A stretch of DNA of 51,143 nt from Planobispora longispora (GTDB lineage: Bacteria > Actinomycetota > Actinomycetes > Streptosporangiales > Streptosporangiaceae), in contig NZ_BOOH01000011.1 in the NCBI RefSeq assembly GCF_016863135.1, forward strand, positions 107,141 to 158,283. The letters are read 5' to 3'. This document shows, piece after piece, positions 1-8,298 of this stretch. The notes under the pieces were generated by a model. The model searched no databases. It was not told the DNA's origin and worked only from the letters and a program-made list of their open reading frames with translations. Numbering within the stretch: position 1 is the stretch's first letter; every line of letters begins with the position of its first letter. The translations under genes were made by a program, and so were the position numbers.

Positions 1-1
1 G

Positions 2-994
2 GGCTTCGGCCAGGGCGTGAAGTGGAGCGGGGGCGAGCCCACCGGTGAGCCGGCCCTGCTGGTCTTCGTGACCCAGAAGCTGCCGGCGGCCCTGCTCTCC
101 AGCGAAGAACTCATCCCGCCCCGCATGAGTGACGGGACCACCACCGACGTCGTCCGGGTGGGCCACGTGGTGGCGCAGCAGCTCCAGCCGGTGATGCAGA
201 CGCAGCCGGCGCAGCTGGCGGAGTCGCTGCGGAGCCTCGACAACGAGACGCAGGCCGAGGTGGCCGTCCAGCAGCTGACCCGCCGGATGCGGCCCTGCCC
301 CGCCGGGTTCTCCATCGGCAACGTCCAGATCACCGCCGGCACGCTGGCCGCGGTCGTCTACGACCTGCTGCCCGGCGCGACCATCGACCCGCCGGCCCCC
401 GGCATCGGCACGCCGCCCAGGTTCTACGTGCTGAGCAACAACCACGTGCTGGCCGACTCGAACCGGGCGCCGATCGGCAGCGCGATCGTGCAGCCGGGCA
501 GGTTCGACGGGGGCGTCGATCCCCAGGACCGCATCGCGACCCTCACCCGGTTCGTGCCGATCGACCTGACCCCGGCCGTCCCCATCCAGCGGCACAACAA
601 CCTCGTGGACTGCGCGATCGGCGAGTGCCGCTTCGAGGACGCGACCAGGGAGGTCTACTTCAACGGCGCTCCCCGGGGCTGGCGTCGCAAGGCCAACGTC
701 TCGGTCGGCGACTACGTCAGGAAGACGGGGCGGACGACGAACCTGACCCAGGGCAGGATCATCGCCGTCGACGCGACCATCGACGTGAACTTCGGCTTCG
801 GCGTCGGGCGCTTCCGCGACCAGATCGTCACCACCGGCATGTCGGCCGGCGGCGACTCGGGCTCGCTGGTCACCACCCTGGACAACGTGGCCGTCGGCCT
901 GCTCTTCGCGGGCTCGACCCAGGTCACGATCATGAACCACATCGAGCACGTGCGCAGCCTGCTGCGCGTCGAGGTCGCCGACACGCTGCTGTGA
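2..994 (+). CDS. trypsin-like serine protease domain protein, 5' partial
   Basis: The reading frame is open to the left edge (it reads GFGQG before the first GTG at 17), so the true start is probably outside the window. A chymotrypsin-like triad is visible: His in SNNHVLA (about base 442), Asp in NNLVDCAI (about 609) and Ser in GGDSGS (about 853). The N-terminal part (GEPTGEPALLVFVTQKLP) resembles the lead-in of bacterial trypsin-like proteins that are often cytoplasmic or released without a classical signal peptide. None is visible here, but the N-terminus is incomplete. The substrate is unknown. The small gene at 1022 follows after 27 bases and is probably co-transcribed. The protease fold is well supported; whether the enzyme is active is inference. 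Confidence 0.75.
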   Translation, partial: GFGQGVKWSGGEPTGEPALLVFVTQKLPAALLSSEELIPPRMSDGTTTDVVRVGHVVAQQLQPVMQTQPAQLAESLRSLDNETQAEVAVQQLTRRMRPCPAGFSIGNVQITAGTLAAVVYDLLPGATIDPPAPGIGTPPRFYVLSNNHVLADSNRAPIGSAIVQPGRFDGGVDPQDRIATLTRFVPIDLTPAVPIQRHNNLVDCAIGECRFEDATREVYFNGAPRGWRRKANVSVGDYVRKTGRTTNLTQGRIIAVDATIDVNFGFGVGRFRDQIVTTGMSAGGDSGSLVTTLDNVAVGLLFAGSTQVTIMNHIEHVRSLLRVEVADTLL

Positions 995-1021
995 CCGGAC
1001 GGCGAGAGAGGACCGGATGAC

Positions 1022-1450
1022 ATGGCCAAGAAGACAGAGAGCAGCGAGTACGTCCTGTACGACGCGAGCGGGAGCCAGGTCGAGTCGTTCGCCGACTCCG
1101 TGGCGGCGCCCAAGGCGGCCACCATGAACGCCTACGTGGAGCTGCGCAACGGGATGGTGTCGTTCATCATCGACCTGGAAGTCGACCCCAACACCTATCC
1201 GTTCCAGATCGTCGGCGGCACCATCAAGTCCGGGATCTGCGGCGCGCCGTGGAACGTCACAGGCGGCCGGTTCGGCAACGACCTGTACCTGGAGGCGGTC
1301 CGCAAGGGGCAGGGGAGCTGCGCCGGCTCGATCATCATCGTCGGGGAGCGGCAGGACCCGGACAGCTGGCGCGGCACCTACGGGTTCGACGGCACGAGCG
1401 CGTCGTTCCGGCACACGACGATCTTCCACCGGTGGTCGCTGAGCCCGTGA
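1022..1450 (+). CDS. hypothetical protein, 142 aa
   Basis: This short protein starts with ATG at 1022 and lies 27 bases after the protease-like gene. I do not recognise the family. There is no signal peptide or membrane segment. The sequence alternates beta-prone stretches (MVSFIIDLEVD, GSIIIVGERQ) with glycines and has two cysteines (in GICGAP and GSCAGS), which suggests a compact beta-sandwich or barrel. The C-terminus is aromatic-rich (HTTIFHRWSLSP). Its position suggests it is co-expressed with the protease, perhaps as a partner or substrate, but nothing in the sequence proves this. A bidirectional terminator-like repeat follows. Confidence 0.6.
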   Translation: MAKKTESSEYVLYDASGSQVESFADSVAAPKAATMNAYVELRNGMVSFIIDLEVDPNTYPFQIVGGTIKSGICGAPWNVTGGRFGNDLYLEAVRKGQGSCAGSIIIVGERQDPDSWRGTYGFDGTSASFRHTTIFHRWSLSP

Positions 1451-1552
1451 GCCGGATCTCCGGCCCGCGTGCCTGATCCCCGCGAGGTGTCCGTGGAGGG
1501 GGCCTCGCGGGCGGACGCCGCGAAGGTGACAGGAGGGGTCGTCCCCGCGGCG

Positions 1553-1614
1553 CGAGGGGCCGGATCCCACGGGGCTCCCGGAACTCCGGGATCTCCGCGG
1601 GACCCGGCCCCTCG
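1553..1614. terminator. nested inverted repeat between convergent genes
   Basis: Eleven bases CGAGGGGCCGG (1553-1563) are perfectly complementary to 1604-1614. Inside them GATCCC (1563-1568) can pair with GGGATC (1588-1593). The element lies between the 3' ends of the genes at 1022-1450 (+) and 1628-1996 (-), so it probably ends both transcripts. It has no T-run, which is usual in high-GC actinomycetes. Confidence 0.6.
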
Positions 1615-1627
1615 TCACACGCTCGGA

Positions 1628-1996
1628 TCAGTGCCCGTGACCGTGCCCGTGACCGTGCCCGTGACCGTCGTGGTCATGGTCGTGCTCGTCGTCCTCGTCC
1701 GACGGGCCGTCGGAGGGCTCGACGCTCAGCACGGCCTCGCGGGGCTCGACGTGCTCGACGTGCTCGATCAGCGCCAGGACGTGGTCCGGCTCGATCAGCC
1801 ACTGCAGCGCGGTCGCGCCGCTCTCGTCGGAGGAGACCATCTCGGCCTGCTCCTTGCGCTCGTCGTCGTCCAGATCGGCGTCGGGGTGCTCGATCTCTCT
1901 GAGGGCGGCGGCCTGCAGGGCGCCGAGGTCCTGCACCTCCACCGTCAGTTCGACCGTCAGCCGGAGGTAGCGCTCAGTGCCCGATTCATCACTCAT
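1628..1996 (-). CDS. acidic protein with histidine-rich C-terminal tail
   Basis: The 122-residue protein has a beta-like N-terminal third (RYLRLTVELTVEVQDLG), a very acidic middle and a C-terminal tail in which His alternates with Gly or Asp (HDHDHDGHGHGHGHGHGH). Such tails bind divalent metals such as Ni2+ or Zn2+ in metallochaperones and storage proteins. The tail is encoded by a 12-bp unit repeated three times at 1631-1666, so its length may vary by slippage. There is no signal peptide. I do not recognise the N-terminal domain, and metal binding is inferred from composition alone. Confidence 0.65.
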   Translation of the reverse strand: MSDESGTERYLRLTVELTVEVQDLGALQAAALREIEHPDADLDDDERKEQAEMVSSDESGATALQWLIEPDHVLALIEHVEHVEPREAVLSVEPSDGPSDEDDEHDHDHDGHGHGHGHGHGH

Positions 1997-2039
1997 GATG
2001 AGCTATCCTAGTGCCCTCCCGCGAAGGGGCGGGACAATC

Positions 2040-2717
2040 CTAGGGCAGCTTCCAGTCGACGGGCGCCACGCCCAGCTGCTCCAGCAGCTGGTTGGCCCGG
2101 CTGAACGGCCGTGAGCCGAAGAAGCCGCTGCGGGCCGAGAGCGGGCTCGGGTGCGCCGACTCGATGGCGGGGGTGTCGCCGAGCATCGGCACGAGCGAGC
2201 GGGCGTCGCGGCCCCACAGGATCGCCACCATCGGCTTGTCCCGGGCGACCAGCGCCTTGATCGCCTGCTCGGTGACCTCCTCCCAGCCCTTGCCCCGGTG
2301 CGAGGCCGGCTTGCCGGGCATGACGGTGAGCACCCGGTTGAGCAGGAGCACGCCGTGCTCGGCCCACGGGGTCAGGTCGCCGTTGCTCGGCATCGGCAGG
2401 CCGAGGTCCTCGGTGAGCTCCTTGTAGATGTTGCGGAGGCTGCCCGGGATGGGGCGCACGTCCGCGGCCACGGAGAAGCTCAGGCCGATCGGGTGCCCCG
2501 GCGTGGGATAGGGGTCCTGGCCGACGATCAGCACCTTGACCTGGTCGAAGGGCTGTTTGAAGGCGCGCAGGACATTCTCTCCCGCGGGGAGGTAACCCCT
2601 GCCGTCGGCGACCTCCTTCCGGAGGAAGTCGCCCATCTCGGCGATCTTTTCTGCGACGGGTTCGAGGGCCTCGGCCCACCCGGATTCCACGAGTTCGTTC
2701 AGCGGTCGTGCGGCCAT
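2040..2717 (-). CDS. ung: uracil-DNA glycosylase, family 1
   Basis: The enzyme removes uracil from DNA by cleaving the N-glycosidic bond, the first step of base excision repair. The family-1 motif GQDPYP carries the catalytic Asp, followed by GLSFSV (uracil pocket), LLLNRVLTV and the DNA-intercalation motif HPSPLSA. The length of 225 residues is normal for the family. I chose the ATG at 2717 because [10 protein letters not shown] begins where homologues usually begin and AGGG lies about 10 bases upstream. An in-frame ATG at 2747 would add ten residues and has no visible ribosome site. It looks like a single-gene unit. Confidence 0.95.
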   Translation of the reverse strand: MAARPLNELVESGWAEALEPVAEKIAEMGDFLRKEVADGRGYLPAGENVLRAFKQPFDQVKVLIVGQDPYPTPGHPIGLSFSVAADVRPIPGSLRNIYKELTEDLGLPMPSNGDLTPWAEHGVLLLNRVLTVMPGKPASHRGKGWEEVTEQAIKALVARDKPMVAILWGRDARSLVPMLGDTPAIESAHPSPLSARSGFFGSRPFSRANQLLEQLGVAPVDWKLP

Positions 2718-2885
2718 GTCCGGCACCCTATCGGGATCTACCGACATTACGGGGAGGTACGCGTCACTCCGCCGGAGCCCGTGTTTTCCGGGCTCGCGCG
2801 ACCGGACGGAGGAGTCCCACGAGCTCCGGTACGGCCGCGCTGGAGGCCTGCCCTCGGGCGGGCCGCACCGGAGCTGCCCCCGCGG

Positions 2886-2925
2886 GTGCCCGGCGGCGGA
2901 TCACGCGCTCTCCGCCGCCGGGCAC
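2886..2925 (-). terminator. perfect 15-bp hairpin ending the sugar ABC operon
   Basis: Bases 2886-2900 (GTGCCCGGCGGCGGA) pair perfectly with 2911-2925 around a 10-base loop. The hairpin starts three bases beyond the stop codon of the permease at 2929-3804 on its own strand, which makes it a strong factor-independent terminator candidate for the importer operon. Confidence 0.8.
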
Positions 2926-2928
2926 GTC

Positions 2929-3804
2929 CTATTTCACCGAGCCCGACAACATTCCCTGCACGAAGTAGCGCTGGAAGGCGAAGAACAGGATCAGCGGAAT
3001 GATCAGCGACAGGAACGCGCCCGGCGCGAGGATGTCGACGTTGGTCCCGAACTGCCGCATCTGGGACTGCAGGGCCTTGGTCATCGGCTGGTTCTCGGTG
3101 TTGGCGAAGACCAGGGCGACGAGCAGATCGTTCCAGACCCAGAGGAACTGGAAGATCCCCAGCGAGGCGACCGCCGGCTTGGCCAGCGGGAACACCACGG
3201 TCGAGAAGATCTTCCACTCTCCCGCGCCGTCCATCCGGGCCGCCTCCAGCAGCGAGGCGGGGATGCCCGCGAAGAAGTTGCGGAGCAGGAAGATGGCGAA
3301 GGGGAGTCCGAAGGCGACGTGGAAGAGCACCACGCCGGGAATGGATCCGAAGATGCCGAGGGCGCCGTACATCTTCGCGATCGGGATGAGCGCGATCTGG
3401 ATCGGCACCACCAGCAGGGCCACCACCACCAGGAACAGCCCGTCCCTGCCGGGGAACTCCATCCAGGCGAACGCGTAGGCCGCCATGGCCGCGATGCCGA
3501 TCACCAGGATCGTCGAGGGCAGCGCGATGAGCACGGTGTTCCAGAACGACGAGGTGAAGCCGCTGGACAGCAGGCTGCTGTAGCTGGACAGGGTCAGCTC
3601 GGCCGGCTTGGTGAACACGGTCCACCAGCCGCTGGAGTTGTTGGCGGCCTCCTCGCGGATGGAGACCACGAACAGGCCGAGGGTGGGAACCAGCCAGAAG
3701 ATGCCGATCAGCACGAGCAGCGCCTGGACCACGCCGCCGCCCACCCGGTCGACGATCCGGCCGAGGGCGCCGCGCGGGGGCGCGCCGAGAGTGGGGGCCG
3801 TCAC
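2929..3804 (-). CDS. carbohydrate ABC transporter permease, MalG/AglG type
   Basis: This is the second inner-membrane permease of a sugar importer. Six hydrophobic segments are visible, with the cytoplasmic EAA loop that docks the ATPase (EAARMDGAGEWKIFSTVVFP) between the later ones. The protein of 291 residues ends with the MalG-like tail RYFVQGMLSGSVK. The start is the GTG at 3804, whose bases overlap the TGA of the upstream permease (GTGA), a sign of translational coupling. The large reading frame upstream in the same phase is only the shadow of the other permease. No ATPase gene is present, so a shared ATPase of the MsiK type encoded elsewhere is likely (inference from actinomycete sugar importers). 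Confidence 0.92.
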   Translation of the reverse strand: MTAPTLGAPPRGALGRIVDRVGGGVVQALLVLIGIFWLVPTLGLFVVSIREEAANNSSGWWTVFTKPAELTLSSYSSLLSSGFTSSFWNTVLIALPSTILVIGIAAMAAYAFAWMEFPGRDGLFLVVVALLVVPIQIALIPIAKMYGALGIFGSIPGVVLFHVAFGLPFAIFLLRNFFAGIPASLLEAARMDGAGEWKIFSTVVFPLAKPAVASLGIFQFLWVWNDLLVALVFANTENQPMTKALQSQMRQFGTNVDILAPGAFLSLIIPLILFFAFQRYFVQGMLSGSVK

Positions 3805-5456
3805 TGGTTGTCCCTCCTGAACCGCCGGATGTTGAGGATCATGAAGGGCAGCACGAGGATCAGCAGGAAGATGGCCAGCGCGCTGCCCAGCCCCTGGTTC
3901 CCGCCGCCGCCGAAGGAGACCCGCCACATCTCCAGCGCGATCACGTTGGCGTTCGGCTGCACCGATCCCGGCGCGATGACGAAGACCAGGTCGAAGACCT
4001 TCAACGTGTTGATGATCATCGTGACGAGCACGACGAGCAGCACCGGCGACAGCAGCGGGACGGTGATCCGGCGGAACACCTGCCACTCGGTGGCGCCGTC
4101 GATGCGGGCGGCCTCCAGCGCGTCGCGCGGGATGGCCGAGAGCCCCGCCGCGATCAGCACCATGGCGAACCCGGCCCACACCCAGATGAACGCGCCGATG
4201 ATCGCCGGGGTGATCAGCGTCGGGCCGAGCCAGCTCAGGCCGTTGAAGGACGCCTCGAAGTTCGACTGCGGGAGCCGTACGACGTAGTCGCCCGGGGCCA
4301 GCCCGGTCAGCCGGAAGGTCCCGTCGGCCTCGGTGGTGGCCTCGGCTTTGACCGCGCCGTTCTGGACCGCCTCGACGGTCATCCCCGCCAGGCCCTTCTC
4401 GGTGCCGTCCACCTGGTTGGCCTGGCCGCCGCCGCCCTGGGTGAAGTCCACCCACACGGTCCCGGTCAGCTCGCCCGGGGCCGGCTGGGCGGCCTTCGCC
4501 GGGGCGGCCGAGGCGAGGTCGGCGGGCTTGACGCCGACCAGGGGGAGGAGCACGGGCTGTCCCGGCCGGGCGGGCTGCTTGCTCACCACCGCGCGGCCCT
4601 CCGCGGCGACCGGGGACTGGTCACCGCCCCTGGGGCGGGCGTCCGGATACCCCTGACCGCCGCCGAACACGCCCGAGACGGAGGAGATCACGGCGTTGGC
4701 CACGCCGCGGTCCGGATCCTGCTCGTAGACCAGGCGGAAGATGACGCCGGAGGCCAGCAGCGAGACCGCCATGGGCATGAACACGATCAGCTTGAACGCG
4801 GTCGCCCAGCGGATCCGCTCGGTCAGCACCGCGAAGATCAGGCCTATCACGGTGACCAGCAGGGGGGCGACCACGACCCAGATCAGGTTGTTCCTGATGG
4901 TGGTCAGGGTCGAGGAGTCGGTGAAGATCGCCGCGTAGTTGTCCAGGCCGACGAAGGTCTTCTCGTTCGCGCCGTAGAGGCTCCGGTAGGCGGAGTAGAC
5001 GATCGGATAGATCACCATCGCGCCGAGCAGGATCAGGCTCGGGAGCAGGAACGCGGCCGCCAGCGTCGGCCGCGGTCCCGTCCCGGAGCGCCTGGCCGGC
5101 GCCGGGACGGCCTCCGGGGCGGCGGGCCCCGCGGTCGCGACCTCCGGCTCGGCGGCGGGGACCAGCGGATCCTCGGAGCGGACGTCGGACAGTGCGGGGT
5201 GCGCCTTCCCGTCGTCGCCCGCCGGCCGGGCGGTCCCGGAGGCGTCGCCGGGAGCGGGGGAAGAGTCGTCGGGAGTGCTCTCGGAGGCGGGGGAAGAGTC
5301 GTCGGGAGTGCTCTCGGAGGCGGGGGGAACGTCGTCGGGAGTGCTCTCGGAGGCGTCGCCGGGAGCGGCGCCGCCGGATGCGTCGTGCGGTCCGGGGGAG
5401 GACCCGCGGGCGAGGTCGCCGCGCGGGTCCTGCGGGCCGTCCAACCTGTCGGTCAC
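3801..5456 (-). CDS. carbohydrate ABC transporter permease, MalF/AglF type, with inserted extracytoplasmic domain
   Basis: This 551-residue permease is much longer than the usual 300. Residues 1-129 are disordered and Pro/Ser/Asp-rich, with three copies of an 11-residue unit (SESTPDD plus four residues). Membrane segments lie at about 131-158, 188-211 and 222-243, then after a gap at about 410-440 and beyond, with the ATPase-docking loop EAARIDGATEWQVFRRITVP at about 448-467. Between the third and fourth segments, residues 265-400 form an insert. Its second half looks like a carboxypeptidase-regulatory or SpaA-like beta-sandwich (GLAGMTVEAV to GDYVVRLP). E. coli MalF also carries its P2 domain at this place. 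The start is GTG at 5456 with GAAGGGA upstream, 12 bases after the binding-protein gene. Confidence 0.9.
   Translation of the reverse strand: MTDRLDGPQDPRGDLARGSSPGPHDASGGAAPGDASESTPDDVPPASESTPDDSSPASESTPDDSSPAPGDASGTARPAGDDGKAHPALSDVRSEDPLVPAAEPEVATAGPAAPEAVPAPARRSGTGPRPTLAAAFLLPSLILLGAMVIYPIVYSAYRSLYGANEKTFVGLDNYAAIFTDSSTLTTIRNNLIWVVVAPLLVTVIGLIFAVLTERIRWATAFKLIVFMPMAVSLLASGVIFRLVYEQDPDRGVANAVISSVSGVFGGGQGYPDARPRGGDQSPVAAEGRAVVSKQPARPGQPVLLPLVGVKPADLASAAPAKAAQPAPGELTGTVWVDFTQGGGGQANQVDGTEKGLAGMTVEAVQNGAVKAEATTEADGTFRLTGLAPGDYVVRLPQSNFEASFNGLSWLGPTLITPAIIGAFIWVWAGFAMVLIAAGLSAIPRDALEAARIDGATEWQVFRRITVPLLSPVLLVVLVTMIINTLKVFDLVFVIAPGSVQPNANVIALEMWRVSFGGGGNQGLGSALAIFLLILVLPFMILNIRRFRRDNQ
5254..5352. 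repeat. 33-bp unit, three tandem copies, inside the permease N-terminus
   Basis: Copies lie at 5254-5286, 5287-5319 and 5320-5352. The first two are near identical and the third has a few changes. Each encodes one SESTPDD-containing unit of the disordered N-terminal tail of the MalF-type permease. The unit is a multiple of three, so copy-number change would keep the frame. Confidence 0.85.
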
Positions 5457-5468
5457 GGCCGTTCCCTT

Positions 5469-6800
5469 CTACTTCCAGGCCTTCTTGGCCTCGGCCTCGA
5501 GCTGGCTCTGGATGCCCTTGATGTCGGACGGGTCGCGCAGGAAGTCCTGCAGGAGCTTCCATTCGCCCTTGCCGTCGGTGCCGCCGAAGGCGCTGGGCGC
5601 GAGGTCGGACATGTCGTAGCGGACCGTCTCACCCGCGGAGATGATCGTCTGGGCGAGCTGCTTGGTCAGGTCGCTCGGGTAGTTGTCCGGGGAGACGTTG
5701 CGGTTGGGCGACAGGTAGCCGGGGAGCTTGGCCCAGATCTCGCCGCCCTCCTTGGAGGCGAGGAACTCCAGCAGCGCCATCGCGCCGGGGCTGTCCTTCA
5801 TCGCGACCGCGACGTCGCCGCCCAGCACGACCGGCGCGGTGTCGCCGGCCTTGGGGAACGGGAAGTACTTGGCCTCCTCGCCCAGCTTGGCGTCCGACTC
5901 CTCGGCCGTGGTGCCCACGAAGTCGGCCTCGATGATCATGGCCGCCTTGTCCTGGCCGTAGACCTGGGTCACGCAGGTCGGGAAGTCGGTCTGCAGGGCG
6001 CCGGAGCTGCCGCCGAGCATGAGCTCCTGCTTGCCGAAGATCTGCGCCATCTTCTCCAGCGCGGTGGTCACGCTGGGGTCGGTCCACGGGATCTCGTGCT
6101 TGGAGAGCTTGGTGTAGTTCTCCGGCCCGGCGGTGGACAGGTAGACGTTCTCGAACAGGTCGGTCAGGGTCCAGCCGGAGGCCCCGCACAGGGCGAACGG
6201 CGCGGTCCCGGAGTCGGCGACGGTCTGGGCGCCGGCGATGAGCTCGTCCCAGGTGGTGGGCGGCTGCACCCCGGCGTCGGCGAAGGCCTGGTCGCGGTAC
6301 CAGACGAGCGACTTGTGGGCGGCCTTCACCAGCACGCCGTAGACCTTGCCGTCGGCCGAGCCCAGATCCTTCCAGTAGGGGGTGTAGTTGTCGTCGAGCT
6401 GCTTGATCACCTCGGGGGTGAGCGCCTTGAGCGCGTCATCGTCGGCGTACTGCTGGACCAGGCCGGGCTGGGGCAGGATCGCGACGTCCGGCGGGCTGCC
6501 GCCCTGGATGCGCGGTCCGAGGTAGGCCCCGGTGTCCTCGCCGGTGGAGGAGTAGGTGACCTTGGCGCCGGTCTTGGCGGTGAAGGCGTCCAGCACCTTC
6601 TGGAAGTTCTCCTGCTCGGCCCCGGTCCACTTCGCGGCGACCTCCACGGTCTGCCCCTCCAGGGTCTTGGCCGCCGCGGGGGCGGAGGTGGTGCCACCCG
6701 TCGCCGGAGACGTGGGCTCGGCGGTCTCGCCGCCGCCGCCGCACGCGGCGAGCGCCACGGCGAGACCCGCTGCGGTCGCCAGGGTGATGGTTTTGCGCAT
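5469..6800 (-). CDS. carbohydrate ABC transporter substrate-binding lipoprotein (AglE-like)
   Basis: This extracytoplasmic sugar-binding protein of 443 residues belongs to the family-1 binding proteins. The lipobox LAACGGGG near residues 17-24 gives a lipid-anchored cysteine, followed by a flexible Gly/Thr/Ala linker. Typical family motifs include PDVAILPQPG, KSLVWYRDQAF and PPTTWDELI. The ATG at 6800 has AGGAGG 11 bases upstream. The gene order (binding protein, MalF-type, MalG-type) is standard. The alpha-glucoside assignment (AglEFG type) is by resemblance and by the nearby trehalose synthase; the actual ligand cannot be read from sequence. Confidence 0.9.
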   Translation of the reverse strand: MRKTITLATAAGLAVALAACGGGGETAEPTSPATGGTTSAPAAAKTLEGQTVEVAAKWTGAEQENFQKVLDAFTAKTGAKVTYSSTGEDTGAYLGPRIQGGSPPDVAILPQPGLVQQYADDDALKALTPEVIKQLDDNYTPYWKDLGSADGKVYGVLVKAAHKSLVWYRDQAFADAGVQPPTTWDELIAGAQTVADSGTAPFALCGASGWTLTDLFENVYLSTAGPENYTKLSKHEIPWTDPSVTTALEKMAQIFGKQELMLGGSSGALQTDFPTCVTQVYGQDKAAMIIEADFVGTTAEESDAKLGEEAKYFPFPKAGDTAPVVLGGDVAVAMKDSPGAMALLEFLASKEGGEIWAKLPGYLSPNRNVSPDNYPSDLTKQLAQTIISAGETVRYDMSDLAPSAFGGTDGKGEWKLLQDFLRDPSDIKGIQSQLEAEAKKAWK

Positions 6801-6878
6801 GTCGAACAGACCTCCTGTGCTTTTGGTAACTCCCGCGGTTCGGACCGGCGGATTCGGCGGCTCGCCGGGCGGGTCCGG

Positions 6879-8165
6879 TCAGCGAGCCCGGATGATCTCG
6901 TTGAGCTGGTCTCTGATGGATGCGACGACGTCGCCGCTGGACTCCTCGAAGGGCGGGATGAGCGCGTTGGAGACCGCGCTGGCGATCGCCAGGCTCACCT
7001 GGTCGTAGTTGGCGGTCGCCGGCCTCGGCGTGGCGGACAGGATGCTCTGCTTGAGGACCGGCAGGTAGGGGAAGCGTTCGATCAGGGCGGGGTCGTCGTA
7101 CAGCTCGGTCCACACGGGTGGGAACGAGCCCTCGGTGAGCACCCGCCGCTGGTTCTCCAGGCCGGTGAAGTAGCGGATGAACTCCACCGCCGACTTCTGC
7201 CGCTTGGAGTAGGCGCTGAGCGCGAGGTTCGCCCCGCCCAGCGAGCTGGAGCCCGGCCCGTCGAGGCCGGGAAGCCTGGTGACGGCGAACTTCTCGCCGA
7301 TGTCCGACTGGGTGGCCGGGCCGTAGGCGTGCGGCCAGTTCCGGGCGAAGGCCAGGCGGCCCTCCTGGAAGGCCAGCCGCGACTCCTCCTCCTTGAAGGA
7401 GAGCGACTCGGCCGGGATCCACCCCTCCCGGAACCCGTCCATGAGGAAGTCCAGACCGGCCTCCGCCCTGGCCGGGTCCATGGTCACCTGCGTGCCGTCC
7501 CGGCTGAGGATCGGCCCGGCGCCCGCCGACTGCACCGCCTCGGCGACGTTGACGGTCAGTCCCTCGTAGGCCAGGAACTGCCCGGCGTAGCCGCCGATGC
7601 CGTACCCCTCGTGCAGGGTGCGGGCCTGCTCGCGCAGTTGCGCCCAGGTCGTGGGCGGCGCGAAGCCCTCCTTGGCGAGCAGGTCCTTGCGGTAGTAGAG
7701 CAGCCCGGCGTTGCTGGTGTACGGCACCGCCCAGAGCTTGCCCCGGTAGACGGCCGTGCTCACGGCCGGCTGCAGGAACCGGTCGAGCGGGAACAGGCTC
7801 CGGTCCAGCGGCACGATCCAGCCGGCGTCGGCGAACTCCGCCGTCCAGACCACGTCCAGGCCCAGCACGTCGTAACGGTCGCTCTTCGCCTGGAGGTTGG
7901 CGACCATCTGCGCGCGCTGCTCGTCGGCGGCCTCGGGAAGCTCGAGCAGGGTGACCTGCTCGGCGGGATGATCCCGGTTCCACCGGTCGAGGAGCGGCTG
8001 CAGATAGGCGGTCGTGTCCCGTCCGATCACCAGGGTGAACGGGCCGCTCCCGCCGGACCGCGCCGTGAGCTCCGCGAGCTCCGTGCGTTCCGCCTCGCCG
8101 GCCGCCCCCGCCGCGCACCCCGCCAGCGTGATCGCGGCGAGTGCGGCGAGGAGCAGACGATGCAC
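6879..8165 (-). CDS. second sugar-binding lipoprotein, trehalose/maltose type
   Basis: This is a 428-residue extracytoplasmic binding protein with a lipobox (ITLAGCAAG). Motifs include VVWTAEFADAGWIVPLD, WAVPYTSNAGLLYYRKDLL and GFAPPTTWAQL, which are characteristic of the LpqY/ThuE/MalE-like group that binds trehalose, maltose or related disaccharides. The start is GTG at 8165 with GGAGGT six bases upstream. It is the first gene of the leftward operon and lies 78 bases before the second binding-protein gene. Two binding proteins of different subfamilies thus appear to share one permease pair. A candidate promoter with TTGACG (minus strand, about 8247) and TAACAT lies in the divergent region. 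Confidence 0.88.
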   Translation of the reverse strand: MHRLLLAALAAITLAGCAAGAAGEAERTELAELTARSGGSGPFTLVIGRDTTAYLQPLLDRWNRDHPAEQVTLLELPEAADEQRAQMVANLQAKSDRYDVLGLDVVWTAEFADAGWIVPLDRSLFPLDRFLQPAVSTAVYRGKLWAVPYTSNAGLLYYRKDLLAKEGFAPPTTWAQLREQARTLHEGYGIGGYAGQFLAYEGLTVNVAEAVQSAGAGPILSRDGTQVTMDPARAEAGLDFLMDGFREGWIPAESLSFKEEESRLAFQEGRLAFARNWPHAYGPATQSDIGEKFAVTRLPGLDGPGSSSLGGANLALSAYSKRQKSAVEFIRYFTGLENQRRVLTEGSFPPVWTELYDDPALIERFPYLPVLKQSILSATPRPATANYDQVSLAIASAVSNALIPPFEESSGDVVASIRDQLNEIIRAR

Positions 8166-8298
8166 CGATGACCTCCGGGTTTCGAGGCGGTTACATACGT
8201 GTTAGGTATCTGCATTCATGTTATGCACAGCGCTAATGTGGACGTCAACGGATGTATCCGTAACGCTCACATAACGTGAGCACGATGAGGAGGTGGGC
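8166..8298. promoter_or_regulatory. divergent promoter region with three candidate operators
   Basis: This region separates the leftward sugar operon from the rightward PadR gene. I see ATAC-N7-GTAT at 8195-8209, which resembles PadR-family operators, a perfect CGGAT-GT-ATCCG palindrome at 8249-8260 and a perfect GCTCAC-N5-GTGAGC repeat at 8265-8281 just ahead of the PadR ribosome site. On the minus strand TTGACG and TAACAT spaced by 19 bases form a possible promoter for the binding-protein operon. Which site binds which regulator is inference. Confidence 0.5.

Noticed and set aside
5199-8171. A 990-residue rightward ORF opposite the sugar transporter genes
   Set aside because: It is a GC-frame shadow. 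The opposite strand holds binding-protein and permease genes with clear motifs and ribosome sites.
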